A stretch of DNA of 64,000 bases. It comes from Anisus vortex. Lineage: Eukaryota > Mollusca > Gastropoda > Planorbidae. The number at the start of each line of letters is the position of its first letter. Positions within the stretch are counted from its first letter, which is position 1. Positions 33,301-44,460 of the stretch are shown here, piece after piece. Under the pieces are notes generated by a model, which had not been told where the DNA came from, ran no database searches, and saw only the letters and a program-made list of their open reading frames with translations. Both the position numbers and the translations under genes were made by a program. The DNA lies in assembly GCA_949126835.1 (NCBI GenBank), contig OX421505.1, positions 6,206,587-6,270,586 of the forward strand, in the 5' to 3' direction.

Positions 33301-34100
33301 TTATGTTTAATTAGAGAAGATGATCATAAAAACTCTCTTTAATGTAATTAGTCCGAATCAACTACTGAGCGCCTTGTCATTGAATGCTCTTCCCAAAATT
33401 GTCATGCACAGAATAAATATACCTTTTCTGTGATTTCATGCACATAATTACTCACGTCTGGGTATTCAGGGGCATGTGACCTCTTTGTCGGCTCAAAGAG
33501 CTTTCATGTGCGATAAAATCTGTTCAAACGGAACCAGAACATGAAAGCAGGGCTGTGGAGTCGGAGTCGAAGAGTCGGAGGAATTGTGGGTACCTGGAGT
33601 CGGAGTTGGAGTCGGAAGTACAAAAAACTGAAGAGTCGGAGTCGGACTTGGAGTCGGAACTTTTATCTACCATTTATCAGTCGGAGTCGGAGTCGAAGAG
33701 TCGGAGTCGGAGGAAATTTTGGTACCTGGAGTCGGAGTCGGAGTTGGAGTCGGAAGTACAAAAAACTGAGGAGTCGGAGTCGGAGTTGGAGTCGGAACAT
33801 TTATCTACCGACTCCACAGCCCTGCCCGAAAGCAGACAATGCCTAGCAATTAAGAACAGCAGACGACTTTCCTAAGCAGGTTCCTTCCAGATTTATCCGC
33901 AAATTGGCACTTTTTGATGCTGAGTATTTGAATTTTTATATTTAACTTGCTGTATTTTAAAATCGTCAATATCCCTCCACCTTAAAAAAAATATCAAGAT
34001 TTAGGTAGGTAGTATAAAATATTGAGCAAACCAGCCTCGATGAGATGAATGATTTGTAAAACTCCGCTTTGAATGTAACAGAATGTACTTATGAAAAAGC
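33301..34100 (+). repeat. Composite repeat, module B (copy 7)
   Basis: gagcgccttgtcattgaat (about 33367), gacctctttgtcggct (about 33478), gacgactttcctaagcaggt (about 33863), ccgcaaattggcactttttg, then gaaaaagctcgtctatcc. Interrupted by the hAT-type element 33548-33824. Confidence 0.85.
33548..33824. mobile_element. hAT-type MITE built of gagtcg repeats (277 bp)
   Basis: Ends CAGGGCTGTGGAGTCGG and its exact reverse complement (17-bp TIR). The interior is degenerate (GGAGTC)n with a repeated tacctggagtcgg/gtacaaaaaactga block. Flanks form an 8-bp duplication with two mismatches (catgaaag / cccgaaag), typical of hAT. The Arg/Ser- and Glu/Ser-rich frames of 101 and 106 codons are artefacts of the repeat. 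Confidence 0.82.
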
Positions 34101-34850
34101 TCGTCTATCCATATATCTACTTATCTATCTTTCTATCTATCTATCTGTCTATCTATCTATCTGTCTATCTATCTTTATATATGCCATTAATTAGGTAAGT
34201 AGTTAAAAGTTTTGAAATTTATTTTTACGGCAACATATTCCAGTTTCAATGCAAATTCAGTGGTCTAAAGTCTAACAGATTAAATGCTGACCCCGTCCTT
34301 GTAGGCCTAAATGCAAGTTCAACTCACTGAAATGTCAGTCAGAAACATCAGATTCAACAGTCAGTTCTCCTCATTCAATACCGGAAAATATTTTTTTTAA
34401 TCAACAAACATCTCTTGGAGTTCTCTGGAATGCCATTGAAAATCGCTCTGCGTGCCTATTCTGTCAAGCGTGCCGAATGTTGTCGGCACCTGATCTAGAC
34501 TTTCTTGCTGTCTCTCTCTACATATGTTTAGCCTCACCATATATAGCCTATCTATATTCATAATACATATTCATTTGTTTCTTATTCTTTCTCCATTACC
34601 AATGATTTTTTCTCTTTATTTCTCTATTTCTCTTTTTTACTTTCTCTCTCCTTGTATCTCTGTCTCCCTTTCTCTCACTCTGTCTCTTTCTGTATCTCCC
34701 TTTCTTTCTCTGACTATCTGTCTCTCTATCTGTCTCTCTCTCTCTGTCTCTCTTACTCTCTCTTTTACAGTCACACACACATACAATATCCCTCACTCTC
34801 AAACTCACTCATTCACTCACGCCTTTGCATTTTTATTGCTTATGCGTCTA
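34101..34850 (+). repeat. Composite repeat, TATC microsatellite and module C (shortened, copy 7)
   Basis: (TATC)n at 34105-34180, then ttaggtaagtagttaaaagt, tccagtttcaatgcaaattc, the agttctcctcattcaatacc line, and the CT-rich tract 34510-34770. Frames of 70-114 codons over the CT tract are artefacts. Confidence 0.8.
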
Positions 34851-34852
34851 AG

Positions 34853-35300
34853 TCATTGGCGCAACTAGGGCGAGGGCTCCTAGTGTTGGTATATGAGCTA
34901 GGCCTCCATCTTGCTGGCTAGTTTCACATTGAGTAGGCTCAAGCTGACGTGGAGGACAGGCGAGTTTTTTTGTGTTTCGAAATCATTGTTTCTCAACATA
35001 AAATTTTTAAAAAATTATTTCTGCAAGTTTTTTTTTTTTTTTTTAATTATGTTTTAAAACAATCAGTTTAGCGCCTATTTAGAAACAAATAATATCAAAT
35101 AGTATCATTTTTCAATGTACTAGACATTCTAAGGGCGTACAAATATTTATCAATGAAAAAACCCGATGATATTTGCAAAGAAGAAGATGAGTTTATTTAC
35201 ATTATAAAAGTAATAGACATGATTGAGTTATAGAAATATAAAAACATCACCAACATTTTTAATTTTCATCTATACAGGTTAAGGCAATGGTTTAAGCTGT
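34853..35300. repeat. Interspersed repeat ggcgcaactagggcgag
   Basis: Parallels 14036-14450 over its whole length (ctgacgtggagg, aaaacaatcagtttagcgcc, gtactagacattctaagggc, gagtttatttacattataaa). Confidence 0.65.
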
Positions 35301-35315
35301 AAATCAGCTAATAAT

Positions 35316-35872
35316 AGAGCAATTGCAATAGGCGTGGCTTAGGTTTTTTGGTGACGTAATTATGTAAATAGCGGCCATGATGATGATAATGGGGAATAAC
35401 ATTGTTCATTACCATGTGTATTTTAAACCCAAAATATAAGGAATTTATTTTCATAAATCTTGATATTTAACTGTGATTTGAGTCCTTAGTAGCCCGTCCA
35501 GTAAACAAGATTTTAGGTTTTTATAGTTGTTCAATAGCTTTTTTGAAACATTGTACTGACTGCTTTATACTTTACTTTTAGATAGTGAGTTAAATAGGCT
35601 AACTTTCGATAATGGACATCTTCAATTAAATATTCTGCACTAAGGGAACTTTTTCCATTGATTTTTTTAATGGTTTAAATTTTAGCTTTGAATGTTAATT
35701 TTCATCGCATGACAGTTTTTTATATATATTTTTGCGTCATATTGTTGAAATGATGAAATTTAAAAATAAAACCTACTTAAGCCTTATAGTAATACGGCTG
35801 TCATTTATCACCAATAGACAAAATAAACAAACATCATGTGCTTTTTGTCACGTGATTGCAATCGCTCTATAG
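35316..35872. mobile_element. Probable TIR element
   Basis: atagagcaattgcaat at the left and attgcaatcgctctat at the right are near-perfect inverted repeats. The adjoining ggcgtgg...ggtgacgtaa is echoed by tgtcacgtgattgcaatcgc. A second, related start (atgggcggagcttacgttat) follows at about 35883, so two copies may be nested or tandem. Confidence 0.55.
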
Positions 35873-36400
35873 AGCGTTCTCAATGGGCGGAGCTTACGTT
35901 ATTTAGTGACGTATTTGTGTAAATAGAAGCCACTATTGGTGTACAAAAATGGTGAAGTACTTCTTTATCATGCAAAATTCACATCTGAATATTGGTTATC
36001 CTACTAAAAAATAAGGAGGTAAATAGTAGTAATGTAGATTAATTGATTAATGTGATTAGGCTAGGGCCGACTAGATCTATTTACACTTTCAATTTCACTT
36101 TTATAGGTCTACACTTTTAATGTTTCGTAGACTCGGTTTCGTAGGCTAATGGCTAAGTAGGGCAGCTACGATTTCAAGTGATAGTGTTGGTGAATAGGCT
36201 ATCTAGTCAAGTCACTAATAGGCTCACATTGTCTATGATAATAATAAAATAGCCTATTTTATTTAACAGACATAATACAGCTTAAATCTTAATAAGACTT
36301 CAAACACAACACATCATTTAAAAAAATGATCGAGCCTATATGAAACTTTATTAATACAGCGGCCAATGTTACTTGTACACCATTACTCAAAGTAAACAAT
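35873..36400. other. Unassigned sequence
   Basis: Apart from the ggcggagcttacg start noted for the preceding element, I see no gene or shared landmark. Confidence 0.4.
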
Positions 36401-36605
36401 ATCCAATACGTATCGAACATATGCTATATATATGCTACATTTATTTGATTTATTTGGTATGTCTCTAAAGTTTTAATTTATTAATAAGCTTCATATTTTT
36501 AGCCTAGGGACTATATTCGTGTTCTTGGTTGTTTGTTGCTCAATGTTAAAAGCGCACTGAGTTACATTATGTTTGTAGGCAGCGCTATACAAAAAAATTA
36601 TTATT
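36401..36605 (+). repeat. L2/CR1-like LINE 3' UTR fragment with tail
   Basis: cgtatcgaacatatgct, agcctagggactatattcgt, gcgcactgagttacattatg, ttgtaggcagcgctatacaa and a (TTA)n tail, matching the 3' end at 20440-20524. Confidence 0.75.
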
Positions 36606-37204
36606 ATTAATTTTATATATATATATATTTATAACCCTTGTCTGGCGATAATACATTTCATTTGGTTTTTTAATGCTATTCTCGTATAGTTAATTTTGAT
36701 AAACTAATATTTTAATTATTACTTGATTTTTTTCTGAGTGTACTTATAACCTTAAGCTATTGAATCATTAAAAATTACATGGAGAAACACCAAGTAATTT
36801 ACAGCTTTGCAAAGTGATCAAAATGTACACCTACACAAGGACTAAATCAAGAGAAATTAAAAGACTAAACTAACGAATAAAGACTGCTAGGAATATCACT
36901 GTAAAAGTTAAAACTAAGCGATAAAGAGACAGAAAGAACAAATCTATACCATGATGAAACAAAACAAATTCACCAGACAAATGCTACTGCAACATCTTAA
37001 GTAACAAGATGTTTAAACACAACATAACAATAACGCAGTACATAATGTCTCAATAGACTTAGTGAAGTCTTGTAGAGATTTATGCTGGATTTTACAATCG
37101 AAAAATAATTATGTCATGAAAAAAAACAAAATGAAATCTGATTCTTAATATTGCCTTGACACCTGAGAATAAATATATATAAACAAAATTAACAATCGTT
37201 GACA
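36606..37204. repeat. SINE upstream flank and unassigned AT-rich DNA
   Basis: A short accgtgagtttg-family remnant (aacccttgtctggcgataat) at about 36633, unassigned DNA to about 36950, then the flank cataatgtctcaatagactt (about 37040) shared with 29765. Confidence 0.5.
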
Positions 37205-38880
37205 TGTTAATGCAGCATGATGGCCGAGCGGCATCACGTTCGGCTGGAGTATGTAAGGTCCCTGGTTCAAATCCTGGTTATGGCTGGGTTTTTTCTCGAG
37301 GTTGTTCCCGTGTCTAACCAGCTCTGATGGGTACCTGACATCATTTGGGATAAAGTATGTCACGATTCTGGAATTAAATCGCAACACGTAGCACTCATGG
37401 ATAGATCATAGCGCAGAAGTAGTGTAGAACTAGAAACATAGGTTAGCGTAGAGTTAGATTAGGGAGTAGAAAAGTAGCCTGGAGCTATTACCCTCTCTCT
37501 CTCTCTCTCTCACGCAATAGGAACACCCCAACCACCCCTTCTCCTCACCTCTCTTTAACCCTCTCTACACTTTTTTTCATTCCCGAATTCAGAGTTTGCT
37601 ACTTGATTCAGCCAATTGGTATTACACTATTTGTATGTGTGATTGTATGTGTGTGTATTCCTTAATGTATGTATATATATATATATTCTATTATGCTGTC
37701 AATTATGATTCATGTTGTATTTGGATAGTAACTACTCATTTATTTTGCTAAACTCAGCATACACGTAAAACCCCCACCCACCTGTAGACACCCCCACCCA
37801 CCTGTAGACACCCCCACCCACTGCTACACCTTTTTCATTATCTCCCCTCTTCGTCCCCTACTCAGCGCCCGTGGGCATAGCCCTTGATCCACTAGTCGTA
37901 GTGACATCTGGAGCGAAGCGTCTCGCACATACAAACAGGTCCATCAAGGGAGATAAGTCATTATCTTATCCTTTGTATCTCCGTATACGTCTACACACCC
38001 CCTCCGCCCTGGGCCCCACCCCGCAAAGTCGGCGGTATCAATTGTTCGCCTACAACCACCCCTAATTCCCCCCCCCCCCAATAGTCAATCTTCTATGCAA
38101 GTATATTTCAAACCAGCCAACCAGAACATATGTAATTCTAAACTAATGTAGCTATCCAATCAAATTGACCACGGATCACGTGACTAAAATTCAGGAAAGC
38201 GCGCTTAACTAGGTTTAGGACACTTTGGCTCAAGCGTGAGGCGGAGAAGGTTGTTCGATTCTAGCTTCGACTTATTCAGTTCGTTCCATAGGATATACCG
38301 CCTGCATGTGTATAGATAGATATTTTGTCAGTCTAAGTATTTTCATGAACACAGCTTCGTTTGCCTAATGTTTTGGATAACCTAGCAGTACCATGTGTTG
38401 AGTGTTAACTGAAGCCTGTGCAAATTCATATATGTATCTTGCCATTGAGTGAAGAATTGAAATGATAATAAACACCTGAACTTAACCAACGATTTTTTTG
38501 CCTACTTAGACCTATCTGTGTGTCCGTCATAATATCTAACGAGCCAAGAGAGAAATAATAATTATTCCAGGGCGATTCCAGTCACGGTAATTCATACCCC
38601 ACGACGACCTGCCACTACTACCCCACTTACCTACGACTCCGCACCCCTCTCATCGCCCAACTTCTGCCAGGTTGATGTCCTAATCCTAACCACATCCTGA
38701 CAAAGTAAATTCGGCTAGGCATTGTGCTGGCCACACATCCCCTAGTATGTCGAGGCCAAATAAATCGGTGGACACTGTTTCACCGGCCCTATAATCATTT
38801 TGGTACTTTTCTTGACATAATAATTAAATAACATTTTTTGAGTTATGAAAAGGGGTCAAAAGAGTTATATTAAGATCAAG
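37205..38880 (+). mobile_element. tRNA-derived SINE interrupted by a solo LTR
   Basis: Left part 37205-37357: box A tggccgagcggcatcacg, box B ctggttcaaatcctgg at about 37264, body ctctgatgggtacctgacat. Right part from 38703: aattcggctaggcattgtgc, cctagtatgtcgaggcc, then the 3' region ttttcttgaca and into module E. The two parts are one SINE split at aagta. Confidence 0.85.
37358..38702 (+). mobile_element. Solo LTR (1,345 bp) inserted in a SINE
   Basis: Starts TGTCACGATTCTGG and ends CATCCTGACA with a perfect duplication aagta (37353-37357, 38703-38707). Inside are a CT run (37495-37510), a tandem 21-bp repeat ccccacccacctgtagaca (about 37770-37815) and an AATAAA at about 38467. No protein genes. 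The length and TGTCA...TGACA ends fit a gypsy- or BEL-type LTR; I cannot say which. Confidence 0.85.
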
Positions 38881-39165
38881 ACAAAAACTATGGTGTCTGG
38901 TCGTAGCATTCATCAATGGACTTTACAATAATATGTTTTAGAGATGTATCGGACGAAACTGATATTTGTGGAATGTTAAAGAATTTACGGTCAATGTATT
39001 CAACTTATAAGTTTGCAGACGTTCCTTCTGGATAGAAGATTAAAGTAAGTCCACTAGGCCCAAAACTCCTGCATGGGGCAAAGGATTGGCCAGTGGCAGG
39101 ACTAGAACCCAGACCGTTATTTTGACAGTCTAATGTACTTAGCCGCAGGACAGGCGGGCCTCACC
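38881..39165. repeat. Module E fragment and second SINE-like repeat (minus)
   Basis: 38881-38990 has caaaaactatggtgtctgg and cattcatcaatggactttac (module E). 38995-39165 parallels 23600-23790: ttccttctggatagaag, aaactcctgcatgggg and gactagaaccc, the reverse of a box B-like motif. Confidence 0.5.
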
Positions 39166-40260
39166 AATGATGTTGGAATGTGTTAAAGGATGACAATCAT
39201 AATGCATTTTACCTTTAGGTGTTGTCGTTTCTGGTGGTGGTGGTGGTGGTGTTGCTGTTGTAGTTTCATCATTGACCCGCGTTGTGTTTCCCCCCTTTGA
39301 AACCAACAACAAACAAAATATCACATAGTATTGTTTTACGTCATAGTAGTGGTCATAATTTCAATTGTTTGTCGAGTCAATGGTCAAGGTAGAGTAAAGC
39401 ATATGGCCGGCAACTGTTGGTTTATGGCTGGTATTTATCAGCCCTTGCGATTTTCGTCAGATTGAATGCATAATGTATTCACCGTCCCGCCAAGTCTGCC
39501 TTTCTCAGAAACCGTCGAAATATACCGATAGATCAAGGTTAAGTAGGACTACATAGAGTGCTTTGAATGTCGTTTACGTCACAATCGCACTGTAGGCATA
39601 AGTCCAAAGTGGAACAGTCGATGTATTCTTTCTTAAAGGCTCAAGATTAACGTTATATAAGTTAAAATTACAGAATTTGAATGTTAAGAATAAGTTATAT
39701 TTTTTCCCAATGTGGGAAGGGTAAGGCGTGATATCGTTGTCACACCATGCTTGGAGATTCACGGTTTCTATGAATCTAACAAGTAATCATGGGCCCCGAT
39801 ATCCCCGTGAAGTTGTTTCACGTAGGTTCGTAAGGACCAATAGAAACCAACCCTTTTTAAGACCCCGTGGTTTCGATACCATTCTGGGGCAGTCCCTTCA
39901 TAAGAGTCGTACCGACCGGTCGCATTATTACTGTCGTTGATTTTACTTGTAAATATTGTATCAAGTCTATTCTATGTGGATTGAATTGTAATAAACTTCC
40001 TAATATTTTGTGTTCTACAACCCGAGTCTGTTCATTTAACTAGTTGAAAGTTAGGTAGTTCTCAGTTAGTGTCAAGCAGTACTCAAACATACAAGAGGAT
40101 ATATTCCCCCGCCTAGATATAACGAACCTTATGTGCTCCGGCACGTAACAAATCGCAGTAGTGTTCAAACTAATTCAGGAACATTTGTACCGCCAAGTGG
40201 CCCTTCACCGTCCTCTACCGCCCCCGAGAGCGTCAGCGCCCCATAGGCGCGCGTAACCAT
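39166..40260 (+). repeat. Duplicated block (paralogue 28561-28905) holding a solo LTR
   Basis: 39166-39480 is unassigned with a (GGT)n stretch at about 39234. From 39490: tttctcagaaaccgtcg, gcagtcgatgtattcttt, then the inserted 39682-40150, then aatcgcagtagtgttcaaac, ttgtaccgccaagtggccct, cccgagagcgtcagcgcccc. Confidence 0.7.
39682..40150 (+). mobile_element. Probable solo LTR (469 bp)
   Basis: Starts TGTTAAGAATAAG and ends CACGTAACA (TGTTA/TAACA inverted ends); AATAAA at about 39990 in the plus direction. The paralogue at 28740 lacks it. No clear target-site duplication (left ttgaa, right aatcg), so the boundaries may be a few bases off. Confidence 0.6.
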
Positions 40261-40299
40261 TTTGAACCCTTAGACCTTAGACCATCGTGTCAGCCTTTC

Positions 40300-40990
40300 G
40301 GTTACATAATTTTAATTTGATTCTCAATTGAGAATTCCAAAAAATGTCAACGTTTACACTCTTTACACAAAGGTTTATAATTAATGGAAGGGATAAAAAG
40401 TAATTGTAATACTGGGGTAGTTAATGTAATGTTTTAAAATGTACATATAAATTCTTTAGTCAAAAAATATTTTTATAATTTTCAGCTTTTTTTCATAGTT
40501 TGATACTTGTAAAGCTATTATTTGCAAGCTTCAATTATTTTATATTATAAAAAATAAAAGAAACTTGTCAATAATATTAAACTAAAGAAATTGTGTTATT
40601 ATATCGGTTTTGTTAAATTTATGTTTCCTAATTAGTTTCTATAATTATGCCAAACAAGTTATACTTTGTAATATAACTAATATTACTGATTAATTATTGT
40701 TTCTTTATAAAAATCCAGCATTACGGTTTTCATTTTAATATTTAATTAGACATCTAAACTTAATTTAGGTTAAACAGTTGTAAATTAGCATTTTCTGCTT
40801 TAAATGTTTGTCGATTTAAGGAGTTTTTTTTTTTAACATTAAAAATTATATTAATAACACTATAAAATCTATAGCCTATAAGCCTATTGTATTTATTAAA
40901 GTAAGAAATGAAAAAAAAAGTTTTAGAATTACTTATATCTAATAATATTAAACAAGAAAAAAAATTGTAGGTAGGCCCCATATTTGTTTG
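40300..40990 (+). repeat. Composite repeat, module A (copy 8, no RT stub)
   Basis: ttgattctcaattgagaatt (about 40318), ctggggtagttaatgtaatg, gccaaacaagttatactttg, ttaattagacatctaaactt. The minus-strand 142-codon frame at 40760-41188 is AT-rich and runs across this repeat; I do not regard it as a gene. Confidence 0.8.
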
Positions 40991-41311
40991 TGGGTTTGTA
41001 GCAGCGTTCTCGAAAACGAGCCCAACGATTTTCGCGAAAACTGACCTATTGATATATTCTGGTGAGAAAATGTGTTTTAGATCAATCTCATTTCTCAAAA
41101 ACCTCTGCTTTACTCTCAAGTACTGGAAAAACCACTGACCATTTCTACTAATATTTTTTTTAAATTGGGCTAAAAGAAAAAAAAGCATGTTATTGAATTG
41201 GGTTCCCCATCTAAGGCGATCACATTCAATACAACTCTTTTAACGTCATAGTCCAGATGCCTTTTGTTTAGTATCGGCCTTTTGGTAACTCCCGTTTTAA
41301 AGAATTTAAAT
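40991..41311. other. Unassigned sequence
   Basis: No landmark and no recognised motif; ends in atttaaat, one side of the duplication of the next element. Confidence 0.4.
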
Positions 41312-41760
41312 CATAGACTATATATAATATAAATGGACCGCTTGCTTTAGTATTTCTGCTATATGATGACTCGAAACACTGATTTTCTTAATTCCCGATG
41401 CTAAATAAAGTAGTTGCTATAAAGTAGTTTCTATACAAGTTCCGTTTTATTGAATCGTAATGATTTTCTGAAGTAAAATTCAAATCAAAAGTTGTAAACA
41501 GCGGAAACATTTATAGATCAGTGTTGTATGCGCACGGATAAAGAATATAAGCTCTAAAAATAGAGCAAGCGGACCATCTTATTATAATCAATAATAATAG
41601 GAATAATAGTAGAACAACTATTCAATTAATGTCGAAAAAATGCGATTTAATGAAACGGAACTTGTATCGCAACTATTTTATTTAGAATTAGGAATTACAA
41701 AACAAGAAGATAATGGCAGAAAAAAATAAAGCAAGCGGTCCATGTATATTATAGTCTATG
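41312..41760. mobile_element. MITE of the catagactataata family (449 bp)
   Basis: Starts catagactatatataatata, then atggaccgcttgctttag; ends with the inverse (taaagcaagcggtccatgta, ttatagtctatg). Flanks are atttaaat on both sides (8 bp, but this word is itself a palindrome). Inside, gagcaagcggaccatcttat (about 41562) looks like another member's end, so two copies may be nested. Confidence 0.8.
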
Positions 41761-42009
41761 ATTTAAATCTTTACCATTTTCGACGCGCAATGTTATATAA
41801 TCATTATGAAAGTGTGTAATGAATTTAAATAAAAGAAACATATATTTTGATAGGTTATATGTGTGAAAGAGTCCAATTTAATATAGCCCTTACCATTACA
41901 ATAACACAATTAGGGTACAATTAAAGCTGAGGAATACATTAATATATATATCGTTAATTGCATAGTTGTGATTTGTGAAGGTAAGTAGTTTATACAGTCT
42001 TTAAAGTTA

Positions 42010-43110
42010 TACGATTTACAACTTCAGGAAAATGCCTGACGGACGAAAAAAGGATAATCCTATTTTAAACTTGAAAAAAGAGAAAGGCACTGATTGATGA
42101 TAGTGCAGAAGCAGGCACTATTTTAAAAAGTATTTATTCCATGACTTCAGATATAAATGATTCAGTAGATGCAACTATACAGCCAGACAGAGCAGCCAAG
42201 CTCAGGTGCTTAGGAATAATTTCAGAATTTATTAACACAGAATTATCAGAAACACGCGATCAACAATTAAGGAATAAACAAATGTGTAGTTTAAAGCAAC
42301 TAGAAACGTAAGCTATAGATAAGACAGAAACGAGATTGGAATATCCATAAAATGTATGACAAAACAACTAGAGGAGGAAACTGCAAAAGAAAAATTAAGA
42401 CGATTGGAAGAAAAAAAGAAAGCGGACGACAAAAACCCAGATGAGAAAACTGCAGAAAAGACGACTAGACGATCTGAGACGTCGCAAGTCAGAGCAATTG
42501 AGAAATTAAACACTTCATAAACGAAAAGAAACGTTGGAACTCAAGCGACAGAAAGCCATTCAAGGACTATCAATAGAGACCATTGATCAACATGAACAAC
42601 GTTCAACGTTGCTTGGAAGACAATTATTATTTATGAAATAAAATCTATTGCCAACCTACAAGTGCTCAACCAATTCCGACGTTACTTACACAAGTTTGTC
42701 ATGCTGTTCATTTTCCCGAAGAACGGGTGTCGAACAGAATCAAAAGGGACTCCTTTGGTGAATGTTGTTTACATGGTCGAGTAAACATCGAGCCATCAAT
42801 GTTTTCTAATAAGTTGACCTGCCTCTTTTTTAACACGTCATTTGCCAGCAGAAGAATTCCACAAGAGGTTCATGAGCTTAAATTCATGTTTCGAACTGGC
42901 TTCGTTTAAGGTAGATGACGATCGGAAAATTAATAGTCACGGAATCTACAGCTTCAAAGCAGCAGGACAAGTCTACCATAAGATGAATATGGCAGTGCAC
43001 AAAATGTTAAGGGTGAATTTGAAAGTCCACAATACGTACAGATGTACATCTTAGATTCCGATGACGCCGTCACCGAGCGACTTAAATATCCACTCTATAT
43101 ATTATGTATA
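42010..43110 (+). pseudogene. Helitron-like protein fragment, N-terminal region
   Basis: Broken frames in one direction. A Lys/Glu-rich helical part (about 42350-42510, KEKLRRLEEKKKADD), then FGECCLHGRV (about 42755), the conserved CC-x2-G region upstream of the Helitron replication-initiator domain. Next comes VHELKFMFRTGF at about 42870, then in another frame GIYSFKAAGQVYHKMN (about 42946), the typical FxxxGQxYH stretch. The sense ends near 43100. The Rep catalytic HUH and helicase parts are absent, and there are at least three frame breaks. Helitrons move by rolling-circle copying; this one cannot. Confidence 0.75.
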
Positions 43111-43409
43111 TGGTTTAATTTGCATTCACTTTATATTCACATTTCCCATCATGTCTCAACAAATCTGAATTGATATGTAAATATGCAACTTCTTTTTTGT
43201 GGCTGCTTTATTTAAATTTGACTTATTTTTTTATTATGTTTTTATAATTTGCCTAAAATTCACATAACAATGCATGTTTATTCGTGAACAATCGCCTTGA
43301 TACACTTACCAGCACAATATGATATATTCTTTCAATTTACAGGTTACATTGATGACCGTTATAAAGGCATTGATAAGTATGACAGCATTGTTTGAATGCA
43401 TCAGTATGT
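43111..43409. other. Unassigned AT-rich sequence
   Basis: No landmark until atgcatcagtatgt at about 43398, where module B's last bases lead into the microsatellite. Confidence 0.4.
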
Positions 43410-43428
43410 AGCCAACTTATGAAAAAAC

Positions 43429-43459
<31 letters not shown>

Positions 43460-43640
43460 GTCTGTCGGTCCGTCCGTCAATCCGTTCATCCATCTGTCTA
43501 TCTGTCTATCTGTATATCCGTCTGTCTATCTGTCTCTCTCTATCTCTCAATCTCTTTCTTTCTCTCTCTCTGACTTTCTTCTCTTTCTTTTTCTATTTTG
43601 CACTAACTCTCTCTCTCTCTCTCTCTGTGTGTTTTTCTCT
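43410..43640. repeat. TATC/GTCT microsatellite and CT-rich tract
   Basis: gaaaaaactctgtctg, (GTCTATCT) and (CCGT) units to about 43530, then CT-rich sequence. Same site in module B/C as 8456 and 13661 but much shorter. Confidence 0.85.
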
Positions 43641-44460
43641 TGTTTAAGAGCTAACATAAAGGAAGTATATGACTAAATAAGCCTGGATTTAACGCATATG
43701 CTTTCCGTTGCCAAACTATCCAAGAAACTGTTTAAGCCTTTCGTAGTTAATTCATTCCTTCCTAATGATAAACCAATCTATTCAATAAATTAAGTTTAAG
43801 CCAGCGACCACTGGCAATATTACAGCAGATTTACGTATTTATTTCTAATTTCTTCTGAGAAGGGGCTGAATTGCCTGTATGTCAATGACTAGTGTCAAAG
43901 TACCCGTCGGACCGAATTGATCCATAGCGCCGTTGAAACAGCGTTTACCAGTTTCTGTGTCACGGCCAACACTACGCACAGACGCCTTTACTTTACCCCA
44001 ACTAAGGTCAGGTACCCATCAGAGCTTGGTAGACTCATGGACAACCTGCAGACCCGGGAACAAATACAATACTAGCCTGAACCATGATTCGAACCCAGGA
44101 CCTTCGGTACGCAGACGAACGCTCTGACGCACGGCCACTAGTGTACAAACTATAAATGTTAGTATATTAATTGTATCTCCTTTAATTTTGGGGTCTTCCA
44201 CGTGACATGACAAATTTTCTTGTAAAAAGTTAAGAAAATTCCTATTACAGAGGTCAGCAGCCTACGGCACGAGTGCCAAACTTGACAGGTGGAGCTATTT
44301 TCAATGGCACGCTGAAAGGCCCTACAAGTCTCTACTTCAAGAAAGCAGGATGGTTTTTTGGCTGTTGGCACGGTGGGTGAATAAGAAATCCAACTTAGCA
44401 CACTATTGTCAAAAGGTTTGAAGACCACTGATCTATTGGCATCTTGTCGCAAGTTTACTA
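43641..44460 (+). repeat. Composite repeat, module C (copy 8)
   Basis: agagctaacataaaggaagt (43647), caaactatccaagaaactgt, aaggggctgaattgcctgta (about 43860), then after the SINE: caaactataaatgttagtat, tcagcagcctacggcacgag (about 44256), gaccactgatctattgg (about 44423). Confidence 0.82.
43896..44136 (-). mobile_element. Complete tRNA-derived SINE (241 bp)
   Basis: Perfect 8-bp target duplication actagtgt (43888-43895 and 44137-44144). On the minus strand: box A ggccgtgcgtcag, box B tgggttcgaatcatgg at about 44083, body ctctgatgggtacctgacct, aaactggtaaacgctg, ending cggtccgacgggtac. The homologous empty site, ctctagtgtagaaact, is at about 58614. This is the best-preserved SINE of the window. 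Confidence 0.88.

Noticed and set aside
33541..33875. Arg/Ser and Glu/Ser repeat proteins
   Set aside because: They are translations of the gagtcg MITE; the frames start and stop outside the element without reason.
40760..41188. 142-codon minus frame, possible gene
   Set aside because: AT-rich, crosses the end of a module A copy that is non-coding elsewhere, and has no recognisable motif.
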